Positions 44,985 to 53,497 of a stretch of DNA of 64,000 nucleotides are shown here, piece by piece. Where the stretch lies: positions 152,212 through 216,211 of the forward strand of contig NZ_KQ948145.1 of NCBI RefSeq assembly GCF_001513955.1. Reading direction: 5' to 3'. The translations under genes and the position numbers were made by a program. The notes below the pieces were generated by a model. The model did no database searches. It was not told the DNA's origin and was given only the letters and a program-made list of their open reading frames with translations. Positions within the stretch are counted from its first letter, which is position 1. Every line of letters begins with the position of its first letter. This DNA is from Streptomyces pseudovenezuelae (GTDB lineage: Bacteria > Actinomycetota > Actinomycetes > Streptomycetales > Streptomycetaceae).

Positions 44985-46591
44985 ACGGCGGCGTCAACGG
45001 TGTGGCTCTCACCGTCTTCATCCTCTTCTTCCTGGCCGTCACGGTCATGGGCTTCCTGGCCGCACGCTGGCGCAAGGCCGAGAACGAGCACAGCCTCGAC
45101 GAATGGGGCCTGGGCGGCCGGTCGTTCGGCACCTGGGTCACCTGGTTCCTGCTGGGCGGCGACCTGTACACGGCGTACACCTTCGTCGCGGTGCCCGCGG
45201 CGATCTACGCGGCGGGCGCGGCCGGCTTCTTCGCGGTGCCGTACACCATCCTGGTCTACCCGCTGATCTTCACGTTCCTGCCCCGCCTGTGGTCGGTCTC
45301 CCACAAGCACGGGTACGTGACGACCTCGGACTTCGTGCGCGGCCGCTTCGGCTCGAAGGGGCTGTCGCTGGCGGTGGCGGTCACCGGCATCCTCGCGACC
45401 ATGCCGTACATCGCGCTCCAACTGGTCGGCATCCAGGCGGTCCTGGACGTCATGGGCGTCGGCGGCGGCGAGAACACCAACTGGTTCGTGAAGGACCTGC
45501 CGCTGCTGATCGCGTTCGGTGTCCTCGCGGCGTACACGTACTCCTCCGGCCTGCGGGCCCCCGCCCTGATCGCGTTCGTGAAGGACACGCTGATCTACAT
45601 CGTCATCGCGGTGGCGATCATCTACATCCCGATCAAACTGGGCGGCTTCGACGACGTCTTCGGCGCGGCGAGCGAGAAGTACACGGCGGCCAAGGCGGGC
45701 GGGCTGGTCCCCCCGGAGGCGGGCCAGTGGACGTACGCCACGCTGGCGCTGGGCTCCGCGCTCGCGCTGTTCATGTACCCGCACTCGATCACCGCGACGC
45801 TCTCCTCCCGCAGCCGTGAGGTGATCCGCCGCAACACCACGATCCTGCCGCTGTACTCCCTGATGCTGGGCCTGCTCGCGCTGCTCGGCTTCATGGCGAT
45901 CGCGGCCGGAGTGAAGGTCACCAACCCGCAGTTGGCGATCCCGCAGCTCTTCGAGGACATGTTCCCGGACTGGTTCGCGGGCGTGGCCTTCGCGGCGATC
46001 GGCATCGGCGCGCTCGTGCCGGCGGCCATCATGTCCATCGCGGCCGCGAACCTGTTCACCCGCAACATCTACAAGGACTTCATCAAGCCGGACGCCACAC
46101 CGGCACAGGAGACCAAGGTCTCCAAGCTGGTCTCGCTGCTGGTGAAGGTCGGCGCCCTGGTCTTCGTCCTCACCATGGACAAGACGGTCGCCATCAACTT
46201 CCAGCTGCTGGGCGGCATCTGGATCCTGCAGACCTTCCCGGCCCTGGTCGGCGGCCTCTTCACCCGCTGGTTCCACCGCTGGGCCCTGCTCGCCGGCTGG
46301 GCGGTCGGCATGATCTACGGCACGGTCGCCGCGTACGGCGTGGCCTCCCCGACCCAGAAGCACTTCGGCGGCTCGGCGAAGGAGATCCCGGGCATCGGCG
46401 AGATCGGCTACATCGGCCTCACCGCGTTCGTGCTCAACGTCGTGTTCACGGTGGTCCTGACCTTCCTGCTGAAGGCGCTGAAGGCCCCCGACGGCGTGGA
46501 CGAGACCAGCCCGGAGGACTACACGGCGGACGCGGGCGACCCGGGGGTGGAGGTGGAACTCCCGCCGGCGACAGCAGGCACCTCGCACTGA
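44981..46591 (+). CDS. sodium:solute symporter family, monocarboxylate-type permease
   Basis: 536 residues from GTG 44981, thirteen to fourteen helices. SSS signatures: EWGLGGRSFGTWVTWFLLGG, GVLAAYTYSSGLRAPALIAF and FAAIGIGALVPAAIMSIAAA. With DUF3311 upstream, the pair resembles MctP-type monocarboxylate (acetate/lactate/pyruvate) importers; the exact substrate is inference. The acidic, Asp/Glu-rich C-terminus is cytosolic. Overlaps the DUF3311 stop. Confidence 0.93.
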   Translation: MNGGVNGVALTVFILFFLAVTVMGFLAARWRKAENEHSLDEWGLGGRSFGTWVTWFLLGGDLYTAYTFVAVPAAIYAAGAAGFFAVPYTILVYPLIFTFLPRLWSVSHKHGYVTTSDFVRGRFGSKGLSLAVAVTGILATMPYIALQLVGIQAVLDVMGVGGGENTNWFVKDLPLLIAFGVLAAYTYSSGLRAPALIAFVKDTLIYIVIAVAIIYIPIKLGGFDDVFGAASEKYTAAKAGGLVPPEAGQWTYATLALGSALALFMYPHSITATLSSRSREVIRRNTTILPLYSLMLGLLALLGFMAIAAGVKVTNPQLAIPQLFEDMFPDWFAGVAFAAIGIGALVPAAIMSIAAANLFTRNIYKDFIKPDATPAQETKVSKLVSLLVKVGALVFVLTMDKTVAINFQLLGGIWILQTFPALVGGLFTRWFHRWALLAGWAVGMIYGTVAAYGVASPTQKHFGGSAKEIPGIGEIGYIGLTAFVLNVVFTVVLTFLLKALKAPDGVDETSPEDYTADAGDPGVEVELPPATAGTSH

Positions 46592-46690
46592 GCGCTTTCG
46601 GGGGCGTGGGGCTGCATCGACATGCGGCTCCGCCGCCTGGGCGCGACCAGCCACGACGAACCCGCAGCGGGCCGCCGGGAGCAAGACCCT
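46592..46690. repeat. dispersed intergenic element, long form
   Basis: GGGGGCGTGGGGCTGCATCG, then ATGCGGCTCCGCC, then GGGCGCGACCAGCCACGACG: the same order of blocks as at 44335-44415. Shorter forms at 5657 and 56945 share the first and third blocks. Confidence 0.7.
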
Positions 46691-46724
46691 CGGCGGCCCG
46701 CTCCTTTCGTGCACACTCACCGCC

Positions 46725-47228
46725 ATGAACATACTGATCCGCCCCGCCGAACCCGCCGACTACGAACGCCTCGGTGACATCACGGCACGGGCCTACCTGG
46801 AGGACGGCCTCCTCGCCTTCGGCGACGAGGACGACTGGTATCTCACCGAACTCAAGGACGTGGCCAAGCGGGCGAAAACGGCGGAGGTCCTCGTGGCCAC
46901 GGAGAACGACCACCTCCTCGGCGGAGTCACCTACGTCCCCTCCGGCGGCCCGTTGGCCGAGCTCGCCCGCCCCGGAGAGGCGGAGATCCGGATGCTCGCG
47001 GTGTCCCACGAGGCCCGCGGCAAGGGCGTCGGACAGGCCCTCGTAAAGGCCTGCATCGACCGCGCGGCAGCCGCGGGCACCGACCTCGTGCTGTGCACCC
47101 AGCCCACCATGCACACGGCCCACCGCATCTACGAACGCCTCGGCTTCACCCGCGCCCCGGAACGCGACTGGCACCCCGTTCCGGACTCCCCCGACTTCAC
47201 TCTCCTCACCTATCAGTTGACGCTCTGA
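46725..47228 (+). CDS. GNAT-family N-acetyltransferase
   Basis: 167 residues. Acetyl-CoA binding motif A is EIRMLAVSHEARGKGVGQAL (residues about 85-104), and motif B is TMHTAHRIYERLGFTRAPER. Small-molecule or protein acetylation, substrate unknown. ATG 46725. Its final codons overlap the -35-like TTGACG of the downstream nrd region, so the nrd promoter may begin inside this gene. Confidence 0.9.
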   Translation: MNILIRPAEPADYERLGDITARAYLEDGLLAFGDEDDWYLTELKDVAKRAKTAEVLVATENDHLLGGVTYVPSGGPLAELARPGEAEIRMLAVSHEARGKGVGQALVKACIDRAAAAGTDLVLCTQPTMHTAHRIYERLGFTRAPERDWHPVPDSPDFTLLTYQLTL

Positions 47229-47238
47229 AACCAGCGCG

Positions 47239-47284
47239 ACACAACATCTGGGGGCGTCACCGCAACCCGACACAAGATGTATGC
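47239..47284 (+). promoter_or_regulatory. two NrdR boxes upstream of nrdAB
   Basis: ACACAACATCTGGG-type box at 47239-47254 and ACACAAGATGTATG-type box at 47269-47284, centres 30 bp apart (three helical turns), the usual NrdR arrangement. Consensus acaCwAtATaTwGtgt. A TTGACG at 47217 could be a -35. Confidence 0.8.
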
Positions 47285-47440
47285 TCGTGCTCGCTGTCGC
47301 CGCAGGGGAATCCGGTGGGAATCCGGAACTGTCCCGCAACGGTGTACTCATGCGTGCATAAGCACACATGAGAGTCAGTCCGAGGACCTGTCGACAGCAC
47401 GCCCGTGCCATACCGGCCCGGGTGTCATGACGTCCGGGCC
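47285..47440 (+). promoter_or_regulatory. cobalamin riboswitch controlling nrdAB
   Basis: Core elements in order: AGGGGAATCCGGTGGGAATC, GGAACTGTCCCGCAACGGTG, the loop region GAGAGTCAGTCCGAGGACCTG (47365-47388, slightly longer than quoted) and a closing helix. A hairpin GGCCCGG/CCGGGCC (47415-47421 with 47434-47440) downstream may be the expression platform. Vitamin B12 would lower class Ia RNR expression, as in S. coelicolor, where the B12-dependent class II enzyme takes over. Confidence 0.92.
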
Positions 47441-47535
47441 TCGTGGAATGGGCCGGTGGACGCGACGCCGTGCGCGCTCGTGTGCTGCCCCCTGCCCTCC
47501 GCAAGGCCCCCGTGCCCAGCGAGGGAGAGCCCCCA

Positions 47536-49911
47536 GTGACCATCGCGCCAGCCGACCCGGCTTCAGCGACCACCCCGGTGGACGAGGACGGTCCCGGGAC
47601 CGCGTTGCTGCGGACCCTGACCGCGCTGACCGCCGACCTCCCCGACGCCGACCCCGGCCGGGTCGCCGCCGCCGCGCTGCGCGGCCGGTCCGCGCGGGGG
47701 GCCTCCGCGGAGATGATCGCGGAGTTGCGCGAGCTGGCCACCGAGGCGGCGGCCGGCCTCATCTCCGAGGACCCCGCCTACAGCAGGCTGGCCGCCCGGC
47801 TGCTGACCGTCTCCATCGCCGCCGAGGCCGCCTCACAGGGCGTCACCTCCTTCACCGGGTCGGTCGCCGTCGGCCACCGCGAGGGCCTCATCGCCGACCG
47901 GACCGCCGAGTTCGTGCGGGTGCACGCCGAGCGGCTCGACGCGCTGGTCGACACCGGGGCCGACGACCGCTTCGGCTACTTCGGCCTGCGCACCCTGTAC
48001 AGCCGCTACCTGCTGCGGCACCCGATCACCCGCAAGGTCATCGAGACGCCCCAGCACTTCATGCTCCGGGTGGCGTCCGGCCTCGCCGAGGACGACACGG
48101 TCCACGCCCTGGACGAAGTCGCCGCGCTCTACCGCCTGATGAGCCGCCTCGACTACCTCCCGTCCTCCCCCACCCTCTTCAACTCCGGCACCCGGCACCC
48201 CCAGATGTCGTCCTGCTACCTCCTCGACTCCCCGAAGGACGAGCTGGACTCCATCTACGACCGCTACCACCAGGTCGCCAACCTCTCCAAGCACGCCGGC
48301 GGCATCGGCATCTCGTACTCCCGTATCCGCTCCCGCGGTTCGCTGATCCGCGGCACCAACGGGCACTCCAACGGCATCGTCCCGTTCCTGAAGACCCTCG
48401 ACGCCTCCGTCGCCGCCGTGAACCAGGGCGGCCGGCGCAAGGGCGCGGCCGCGGTCTACCTGGAGACCTGGCACTCCGACATCGAGGAGTTCCTGGAGCT
48501 CAGGGACAACACCGGTGAGGACGCCCGCCGTACGCACAACCTGAACCTCGCGCACTGGGTGCCGGACGAGTTCATGCGCCGGGTGAACGCGGACGCCCAG
48601 TGGTCGCTCTTCTCGCCCGCCGACGTGCCCGAGCTGGTCGACCTGTGGGGCGCGGAGTTCGACGCGGCGTACCGCAAGGCGGAGGCCGAGGGGCTCGCGC
48701 GCAGGACCATCCCGGCCCGTGACCTCTACGGCCGCATGATGCGCACCCTCGCGCAGACCGGCAACGGCTGGATGACCTTCAAGGACGCCGCCAACCGCAC
48801 GGCCAACCAGACGGCGCTGCCCGGCCACACCGTCCACTCCTCCAACCTCTGCACGGAGATCCTGGAGGTCACGGACGACGGGGAGACCGCGGTCTGCAAT
48901 CTGGGTTCCGTGAACCTCGGCGCGTTCGTCGACACCACGACCGGCGACCTCGACTGGGAGCGGCTGGACGCCACCGTCCGCACCGCCGTGACCTTCCTCG
49001 ACCGGGTCGTCGACATCAACTTCTATCCGACCGAGCAGGCCGGACGGTCCAACGCCAAGTGGCGTCCCGTCGGCCTCGGCGCGATGGGCCTGCAGGACGT
49101 CTTCTTCAAGCTGCGCCTGCCCTTCGACTCCCCCGAGGCCACGGCACTGTCCACCCGGATCGCCGAGCGCATCATGCTCGCCGCCTACGAGGCCTCCGCC
49201 GACCTCGCCGAGCGCAGCGGCCCGCTGCCGGCCTGGGAGAAGACCCGTACGGCACAGGGCGTGCTGCACCCCGACCACTTCCCGGGTGTCGAACTCACCT
49301 GGCCCGAGCGGTGGGCGGCCCTGCGCGGCCGTATCGCCACCACCGGACTGCGCAACTCCCTGCTGCTGGCCATCGCGCCGACGGCCACGATCGCCTCGAT
49401 CGCCGGTGTGTACGAGTGCATCGAGCCGCAGGTCTCCAACCTGTTCAAGCGCGAGACGCTGTCGGGCGAGTTCCTCCAGGTCAACTCCTACCTGGTGGCC
49501 GAGTTGAAGAAGCTCGGCGTCTGGGACGCCCGCACCCGTGAGGCGCTGCGGGACGCGAACGGCTCGGTGCAGGACTTCGCGTGGATCCCCGAGGACGTAC
49601 GGGCGCTGTACCGGACGGCGTGGGAGATCCCGCAGCGCGGCCTGATCGACATGGCCGCGGCCCGGACCCCGTTCCTCGACCAGTCCCAGTCCCTGAACCT
49701 CTTCCTGGAGACGCCGACGATCGGCAAGCTCTCCTCGATGTACGCGTACGCCTGGAAGTCCGGGCTGAAGACGACGTACTACCTGCGCTCGCGCCCGGCG
49801 ACCCGTATCGCCCGCGCCGCGCAGGCGACGGTCCCCGTCCAGCAGCCGGCCCCCGAAGACGCGGTCGCCTGCTCCCTGGAAAACCCCGAGTCCTGCGAGG
49901 CCTGCCAGTAA
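47536..49911 (+). CDS. nrdA: ribonucleotide reductase class Ia, alpha subunit
   Basis: 791 residues from GTG 47536. Contains the catalytic domain with SSCYLLDSPKDELDS (first active-site Cys), HAGGIGISYSRIRSRGS, NLCTEILE (catalytic radical Cys region, VHSSNLCTEI), AAYEASADLAERSGPLPAW and the C-terminal redox Cys pair ESCEACQ. The N-terminal ATP-cone is hard to identify, so allosteric control may be reduced; it needs alignment. Reduces NDPs with NrdB. Transcription controlled by NrdR boxes and B12 riboswitch. Stop overlaps the nrdB start (TAATG). Confidence 0.97.
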   Translation: MTIAPADPASATTPVDEDGPGTALLRTLTALTADLPDADPGRVAAAALRGRSARGASAEMIAELRELATEAAAGLISEDPAYSRLAARLLTVSIAAEAASQGVTSFTGSVAVGHREGLIADRTAEFVRVHAERLDALVDTGADDRFGYFGLRTLYSRYLLRHPITRKVIETPQHFMLRVASGLAEDDTVHALDEVAALYRLMSRLDYLPSSPTLFNSGTRHPQMSSCYLLDSPKDELDSIYDRYHQVANLSKHAGGIGISYSRIRSRGSLIRGTNGHSNGIVPFLKTLDASVAAVNQGGRRKGAAAVYLETWHSDIEEFLELRDNTGEDARRTHNLNLAHWVPDEFMRRVNADAQWSLFSPADVPELVDLWGAEFDAAYRKAEAEGLARRTIPARDLYGRMMRTLAQTGNGWMTFKDAANRTANQTALPGHTVHSSNLCTEILEVTDDGETAVCNLGSVNLGAFVDTTTGDLDWERLDATVRTAVTFLDRVVDINFYPTEQAGRSNAKWRPVGLGAMGLQDVFFKLRLPFDSPEATALSTRIAERIMLAAYEASADLAERSGPLPAWEKTRTAQGVLHPDHFPGVELTWPERWAALRGRIATTGLRNSLLLAIAPTATIASIAGVYECIEPQVSNLFKRETLSGEFLQVNSYLVAELKKLGVWDARTREALRDANGSVQDFAWIPEDVRALYRTAWEIPQRGLIDMAAARTPFLDQSQSLNLFLETPTIGKLSSMYAYAWKSGLKTTYYLRSRPATRIARAAQATVPVQQPAPEDAVACSLENPESCEACQ

Positions 49912-50921
49912 TGCCCAGCAACCAGAACCTGCTCGACCCCGGCTTCGAGCTGACGCTCCGCCCGATGCGCTACCCGGACTTCTACGAGCGCTACCGGGAC
50001 GCCATCAAGAACACCTGGACCGTCGAGGAGGTCGACCTCCACTCGGACGTCGCCGACCTCGCGAAGCTCAGCCCCGCCGAGCAGCACCTGATCGGCCGGC
50101 TGGTCGCGTTCTTCGCGACGGGCGACTCGATCGTGGCGAACAACCTGGTGCTGACCCTCTACAAGCACATCAACTCCCCCGAGGCGCGCCTGTACCTGAG
50201 CAGGCAGCTCTTCGAGGAGGCCGTCCACGTCCAGTTCTATCTGACGCTCCTGGACACCTACCTCCCCGACCCGGAGGACCGGGCGGCGGCCTTCGACGCC
50301 GTCGAGAGCATCCCCTCCATCCGCGAGAAGGCCGAGTTCTGCTTCCGGTGGATCAACGAGGTGGAGAAGCTGGACCGCCTGGAGTCCCAGGCCGACCGCC
50401 GCCGCTTCCTGCTCAACCTGATCTGCTTCGCCGCATGCATCGAGGGCCTGTTCTTCTACGGCGCCTTCGCGTACGTCTACTGGTTCCGCAGCCGGGGTCT
50501 GCTGCACGGCCTCGCCACCGGCACCAACTGGGTGTTCCGCGACGAGACCATGCACATGTCCTTCGCCTTCGACGTGGTCGACACCGTCCGCAAGGAGGAG
50601 CCGGAGCTCTTCGACGAGCAGCTCCAGCAGCAGGTCACCGACATGCTGGCGGAGGCCGTGGAGGCGGAGCTGCAGTTCGCGCGCGACCTGTGCGGGGACG
50701 GGCTGCCCGGGATGAACACCGAGTCGATGCGCCAGTACCTGGAGTGTGTCGCCGACCAGCGCCTGACCCGCCTCGGCTTCGCGCCGGTGTACGGCTCGGA
50801 GAACCCGTTCTCCTTCATGGAGCTGCAGGGGGTCCAGGAGCTGACCAACTTCTTCGAGCGGCGTCCGTCCGCGTACCAGGTGGCGGTGGAGGGCACGGTC
50901 GACCTGGACGAGGACTTCTGA
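49911..50921 (+). CDS. nrdB: ribonucleotide reductase class Ia, beta subunit
   Basis: 336 residues. Diiron ferritin-like fold: ligands in EEAVHVQFYLTLLDTYLP, WVFRDETMHMSFAFDVVDTV and related helices; a tyrosyl radical site is expected in the SFAFDVVD/QFYL environment but I cannot place the Tyr with certainty. The final residues (LDEDF) resemble the C-terminal tail that docks into NrdA. ATG overlaps nrdA stop. Confidence 0.97.
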   Translation: MPSNQNLLDPGFELTLRPMRYPDFYERYRDAIKNTWTVEEVDLHSDVADLAKLSPAEQHLIGRLVAFFATGDSIVANNLVLTLYKHINSPEARLYLSRQLFEEAVHVQFYLTLLDTYLPDPEDRAAAFDAVESIPSIREKAEFCFRWINEVEKLDRLESQADRRRFLLNLICFAACIEGLFFYGAFAYVYWFRSRGLLHGLATGTNWVFRDETMHMSFAFDVVDTVRKEEPELFDEQLQQQVTDMLAEAVEAELQFARDLCGDGLPGMNTESMRQYLECVADQRLTRLGFAPVYGSENPFSFMELQGVQELTNFFERRPSAYQVAVEGTVDLDEDF

Positions 50922-51009
50922 CCGAGCCCCCCATTCTGACGGACCTCCGTCAAAAGTCGGTGGATCCGGGTAGGCGTGCGGAACGTCTCACCGACGAGGA
51001 GGCCACCCC

Positions 51010-51468
51010 ATGCGCCCTACGATCCACCGCACCGCCCTCGCCCTCGCGGCACTGACCCTGCTGCTCGCGGGGTGCGGGACCGAGGCCGGAGACGAGGGGG
51101 GCGGCGGCAGCGACTCCGCGTCGCCGTCGCCGCCCCCGTCCGCGTCGTCCGGTTGTACGACGCTCACGGGCGACCTCGACGCCACCGACAGCGGCGACAC
51201 CGTGTGCCTGGCCGTCGGAGCGACGGTCCGGGTCTCCCTGGACGGGAACAAGGACCGCCCGTGGCAGCCCGTCGACGTCAAGGGCAGGGGGCTGGAGGCC
51301 GCCAACAGCGGCGTAGTGCTGCTGCCCGGTGACGCGAGCGCCGCGTACAAGGCGGTCTCGGCGGGCACGGTGCGGCTGAGTTCCTCACGACCGCTGTGCG
51401 CCACCGAGACCGGCAAGGTCTCCTGCAAGGGCATTCAGGAGTGGCGGATCACCGTGGTGGTCACCTGA
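51010..51468 (+). CDS. secreted lipoprotein of unknown function
   Basis: 152 residues. Type II signal peptide with lipobox LLAGC (Cys22), a Gly/Ser/Pro linker (residues about 28-46), then a small beta-rich domain with three Cys (SGCTTLTG, VCLAVG, LCATETGKVSCKG). No known family recognised. Lies 88 bases after nrdB on the same strand, and the last 8 bases overlap a convergent gene. Confidence 0.85.
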   Translation: MRPTIHRTALALAALTLLLAGCGTEAGDEGGGGSDSASPSPPPSASSGCTTLTGDLDATDSGDTVCLAVGATVRVSLDGNKDRPWQPVDVKGRGLEAANSGVVLLPGDASAAYKAVSAGTVRLSSSRPLCATETGKVSCKGIQEWRITVVVT

Positions 51469-52237
51469 GCGCGACCGTGTCCCCGGCCGACACCTTCAGC
51501 GAGGTCGTCGTGGTGCCGGGGAAGTACCAGCGCCAGCTGCCCGCCGCCGAGGCGGTCACCTTGGTGCTGAGCCGGCCCAGGTTGTCCGTCTTCACGGTCT
51601 TGACCGTGCTGTAGTGGGCGGCGCCGGTCGCGCGGAACTGGAGCCTGACCGACTGACCGGGATAGCCGTGGTACTTCAGGTCCTCCCAGTTGGCCCGGGA
51701 GAGCTTGCCCTTGACGGTGAGCTGGGCACCCCGGGCGACGGGTTCGGGGGTCGCGTCCGTGGTGAGCTGTGCGGCGCGCTTGACCTTGTACTCGGCGATG
51801 TGGTCCGAGATCCAGTAGTCGCCGTCGTTCGCCTTGACGGTGGCGTTGACCTGCCAGACACCGGCGACCCTGTTGCTGTCGATGTCGTCGCTGTCGGCGA
51901 TCCAGCCGGGGTCGACCGTCATCGTGCCCGTGCACACCGAGGTCGTCGCACTCTTCCTCACGCAGGACGAGTCGCCGTCCCAGGTGATGAACCCGTAGCC
52001 GTTGGACTTGTTGAACGTGCTGAGATGCGTGATCTTCTTGACGCCCGAGTCGTCCTTGACGGTGACCGCGATCGGGTACCTGATGGTCTTCGCCGTGCCG
52101 ACGATGACGTTGCCGCCCTTGTTCACCACGGTCTTGGTGACCCTGACGTCGCCCTCGCCCTCGGCATGGGCTCCGGTGGCCGTGAGCAGGGCCAGGGCTG
52201 CCGCCCCGCCTGCCACGGCCCACAGTCTGTGTCTCAT
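51461..52237 (-). CDS. secreted beta-rich protein of unknown function
   Basis: 258 residues. Sec signal peptide (LWAVAGGAAALALLTATGAHA, cleavage near AHA). Two immunoglobulin-like halves: residues about 28-150 (KTIRYPIAVTVKDDSGVKKI, SCVRKSATTSVCTGTM with two Cys) and about 165-258 (ARGAQLTVKGKLSRANWEDL, QSVRLQFRATGAAHYSTVKT). No catalytic motif. Antisense to the nrd-linked genes and convergent with the lipoprotein gene. Confidence 0.83.
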   Translation of the reverse strand: MRHRLWAVAGGAAALALLTATGAHAEGEGDVRVTKTVVNKGGNVIVGTAKTIRYPIAVTVKDDSGVKKITHLSTFNKSNGYGFITWDGDSSCVRKSATTSVCTGTMTVDPGWIADSDDIDSNRVAGVWQVNATVKANDGDYWISDHIAEYKVKRAAQLTTDATPEPVARGAQLTVKGKLSRANWEDLKYHGYPGQSVRLQFRATGAAHYSTVKTVKTDNLGRLSTKVTASAAGSWRWYFPGTTTTSLKVSAGDTVALR

Positions 52238-52264
52238 GTTCCTCCCCTGTTGATCCAGGAGAGA

Positions 52265-52435
52265 TTAGACCGTCCGGGTGACCCCGTGTGCGGTCCGGTA
52301 CTCGCGCGCCTTCCTGATCTGACGGTCGACCCGCTTGTCGTGCACGATCCCGATCACCGACGGGAGGATCAGGAGGACGAAGATGGCGAAAACAGTCAGC
52401 ATGGCGATCAGTCCTTGTGTCTGCGCTGAAGTCAT
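52265..52435 (-). CDS. very small membrane protein
   Basis: 56 residues from ATG 52435: one hydrophobic helix (LIAMLTVFAIFVLLILPSVI) followed by a basic tail (HDKRVDRQIRKAREYRTAHG). Divergent from the AraC/GlxA gene. Reasonable codon usage. Function unknown. Confidence 0.65.
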   Translation of the reverse strand: MTSAQTQGLIAMLTVFAIFVLLILPSVIGIVHDKRVDRQIRKAREYRTAHGVTRTV

Positions 52436-52527
52436 GTCACTACTGTCGCGCCGATGACTCCTGACCAACAGTGGCAGGACTGCCGCACACCCTCGATTTA
52501 CTGCCATCCCTGAGGCACACTGGCAGC

Positions 52528-53493
52528 ATGCTGAAGAACGTGGCCGCAGTCGTCCTGGACGGTGTGAACCCCTTCGAGCTCGGAGTCGTCTGCGAGGTCT
52601 TCGGAACCGACCGCAGCGACGACGGACTGCCCGTCTACGACTTCGCGGTCGCCTCGGCCGAGGGGCCCCGGCTGACCTCACGGTCGGGCTTCGCCCTGCA
52701 CGTCGAACACGGCCTGGAGCGGCTGGAGTCGGCCGACCTGATCACCGTGCCGGCCTGCGCCGGCTACGAGACGCGGGACTTCCCGCCCGAGCTGCTGGAG
52801 GCCCTGCGCAGCGCGGTCGGCCGCGGCGCCCGGGTGCTCAGCGTGTGTTCCGGCGTCTTCGTGCTCGCCGCCGCCGGACTGCTCGACGGCCGGCGCTGCA
52901 CCGTGCACTGGCACCACGCGGAGGAGTTGGCGCGGGCGTATCCGCGGCTGACGGTCGAACCGGACGTGCTGTACGTCGACGAGGACCCGGTGATCACCTC
53001 CGCGGGCACCGCCGCCGGCATCGACGCCTGTCTGCACATCGTGCGCAAGGAGCAGGGCACCGAGGTCGCCAACAAGATCGCCCGGCGCATGGTCGTACCG
53101 CCGCACCGGGACGGCGGCCAGGCCCAGTACATCGAGCGGCCGCTGCCCGCGTCGAAGTGCGACACCGTCGGCGAGGTGCTCGTGTGGATGGAGCGGCACC
53201 TCGACGAGGAGGTGACCGTCGAGCAGCTCGCCGAGCGCGCGCACATGTCCCCGCGCACCTTCGCCCGCCGCTTCCAGCAGGAGACGGGGACGACTCCCTA
53301 TCGCTGGATCCTGCGCCAGCGCGTGCTGCTGGCCCAGCGGCTGCTGGAGGCGACGGACGAGACGGTGGACGCGATCGCGGGCCGGGCGGGGTTCGGCACC
53401 GCGGCCGCGCTGCGCCACCAGTTCCTGCGCGCGGTGGGTACCACTCCGAACGCCTACCGGCGCACCTTCCAGGGCCCGGAGGCGGCCGCCTGA
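52528..53493 (+). CDS. nrdS: GlxA-type AraC-family regulator, probable NrdS
   Basis: 321 residues from ATG 52528. DJ-1/PfpI-like N-terminal domain (NVAAVVLDGVNPFELGVVCE, ARVLSVCSGVFVLAAAGLLD, with a Cys in the nucleophile-elbow position) and C-terminal AraC double HTH (ERAHMSPRTFARRFQQETGT, IAGRAGFGTAAALRHQFLRA). In S. coelicolor, nrdS encodes an AraC-like protein in the nrdABS operon. Here three small genes separate it from nrdB, so the name rests on family and neighbourhood. Confidence 0.75.
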   Translation: MLKNVAAVVLDGVNPFELGVVCEVFGTDRSDDGLPVYDFAVASAEGPRLTSRSGFALHVEHGLERLESADLITVPACAGYETRDFPPELLEALRSAVGRGARVLSVCSGVFVLAAAGLLDGRRCTVHWHHAEELARAYPRLTVEPDVLYVDEDPVITSAGTAAGIDACLHIVRKEQGTEVANKIARRMVVPPHRDGGQAQYIERPLPASKCDTVGEVLVWMERHLDEEVTVEQLAERAHMSPRTFARRFQQETGTTPYRWILRQRVLLAQRLLEATDETVDAIAGRAGFGTAAALRHQFLRAVGTTPNAYRRTFQGPEAAA

Positions 53494-53497
53494 CCCG

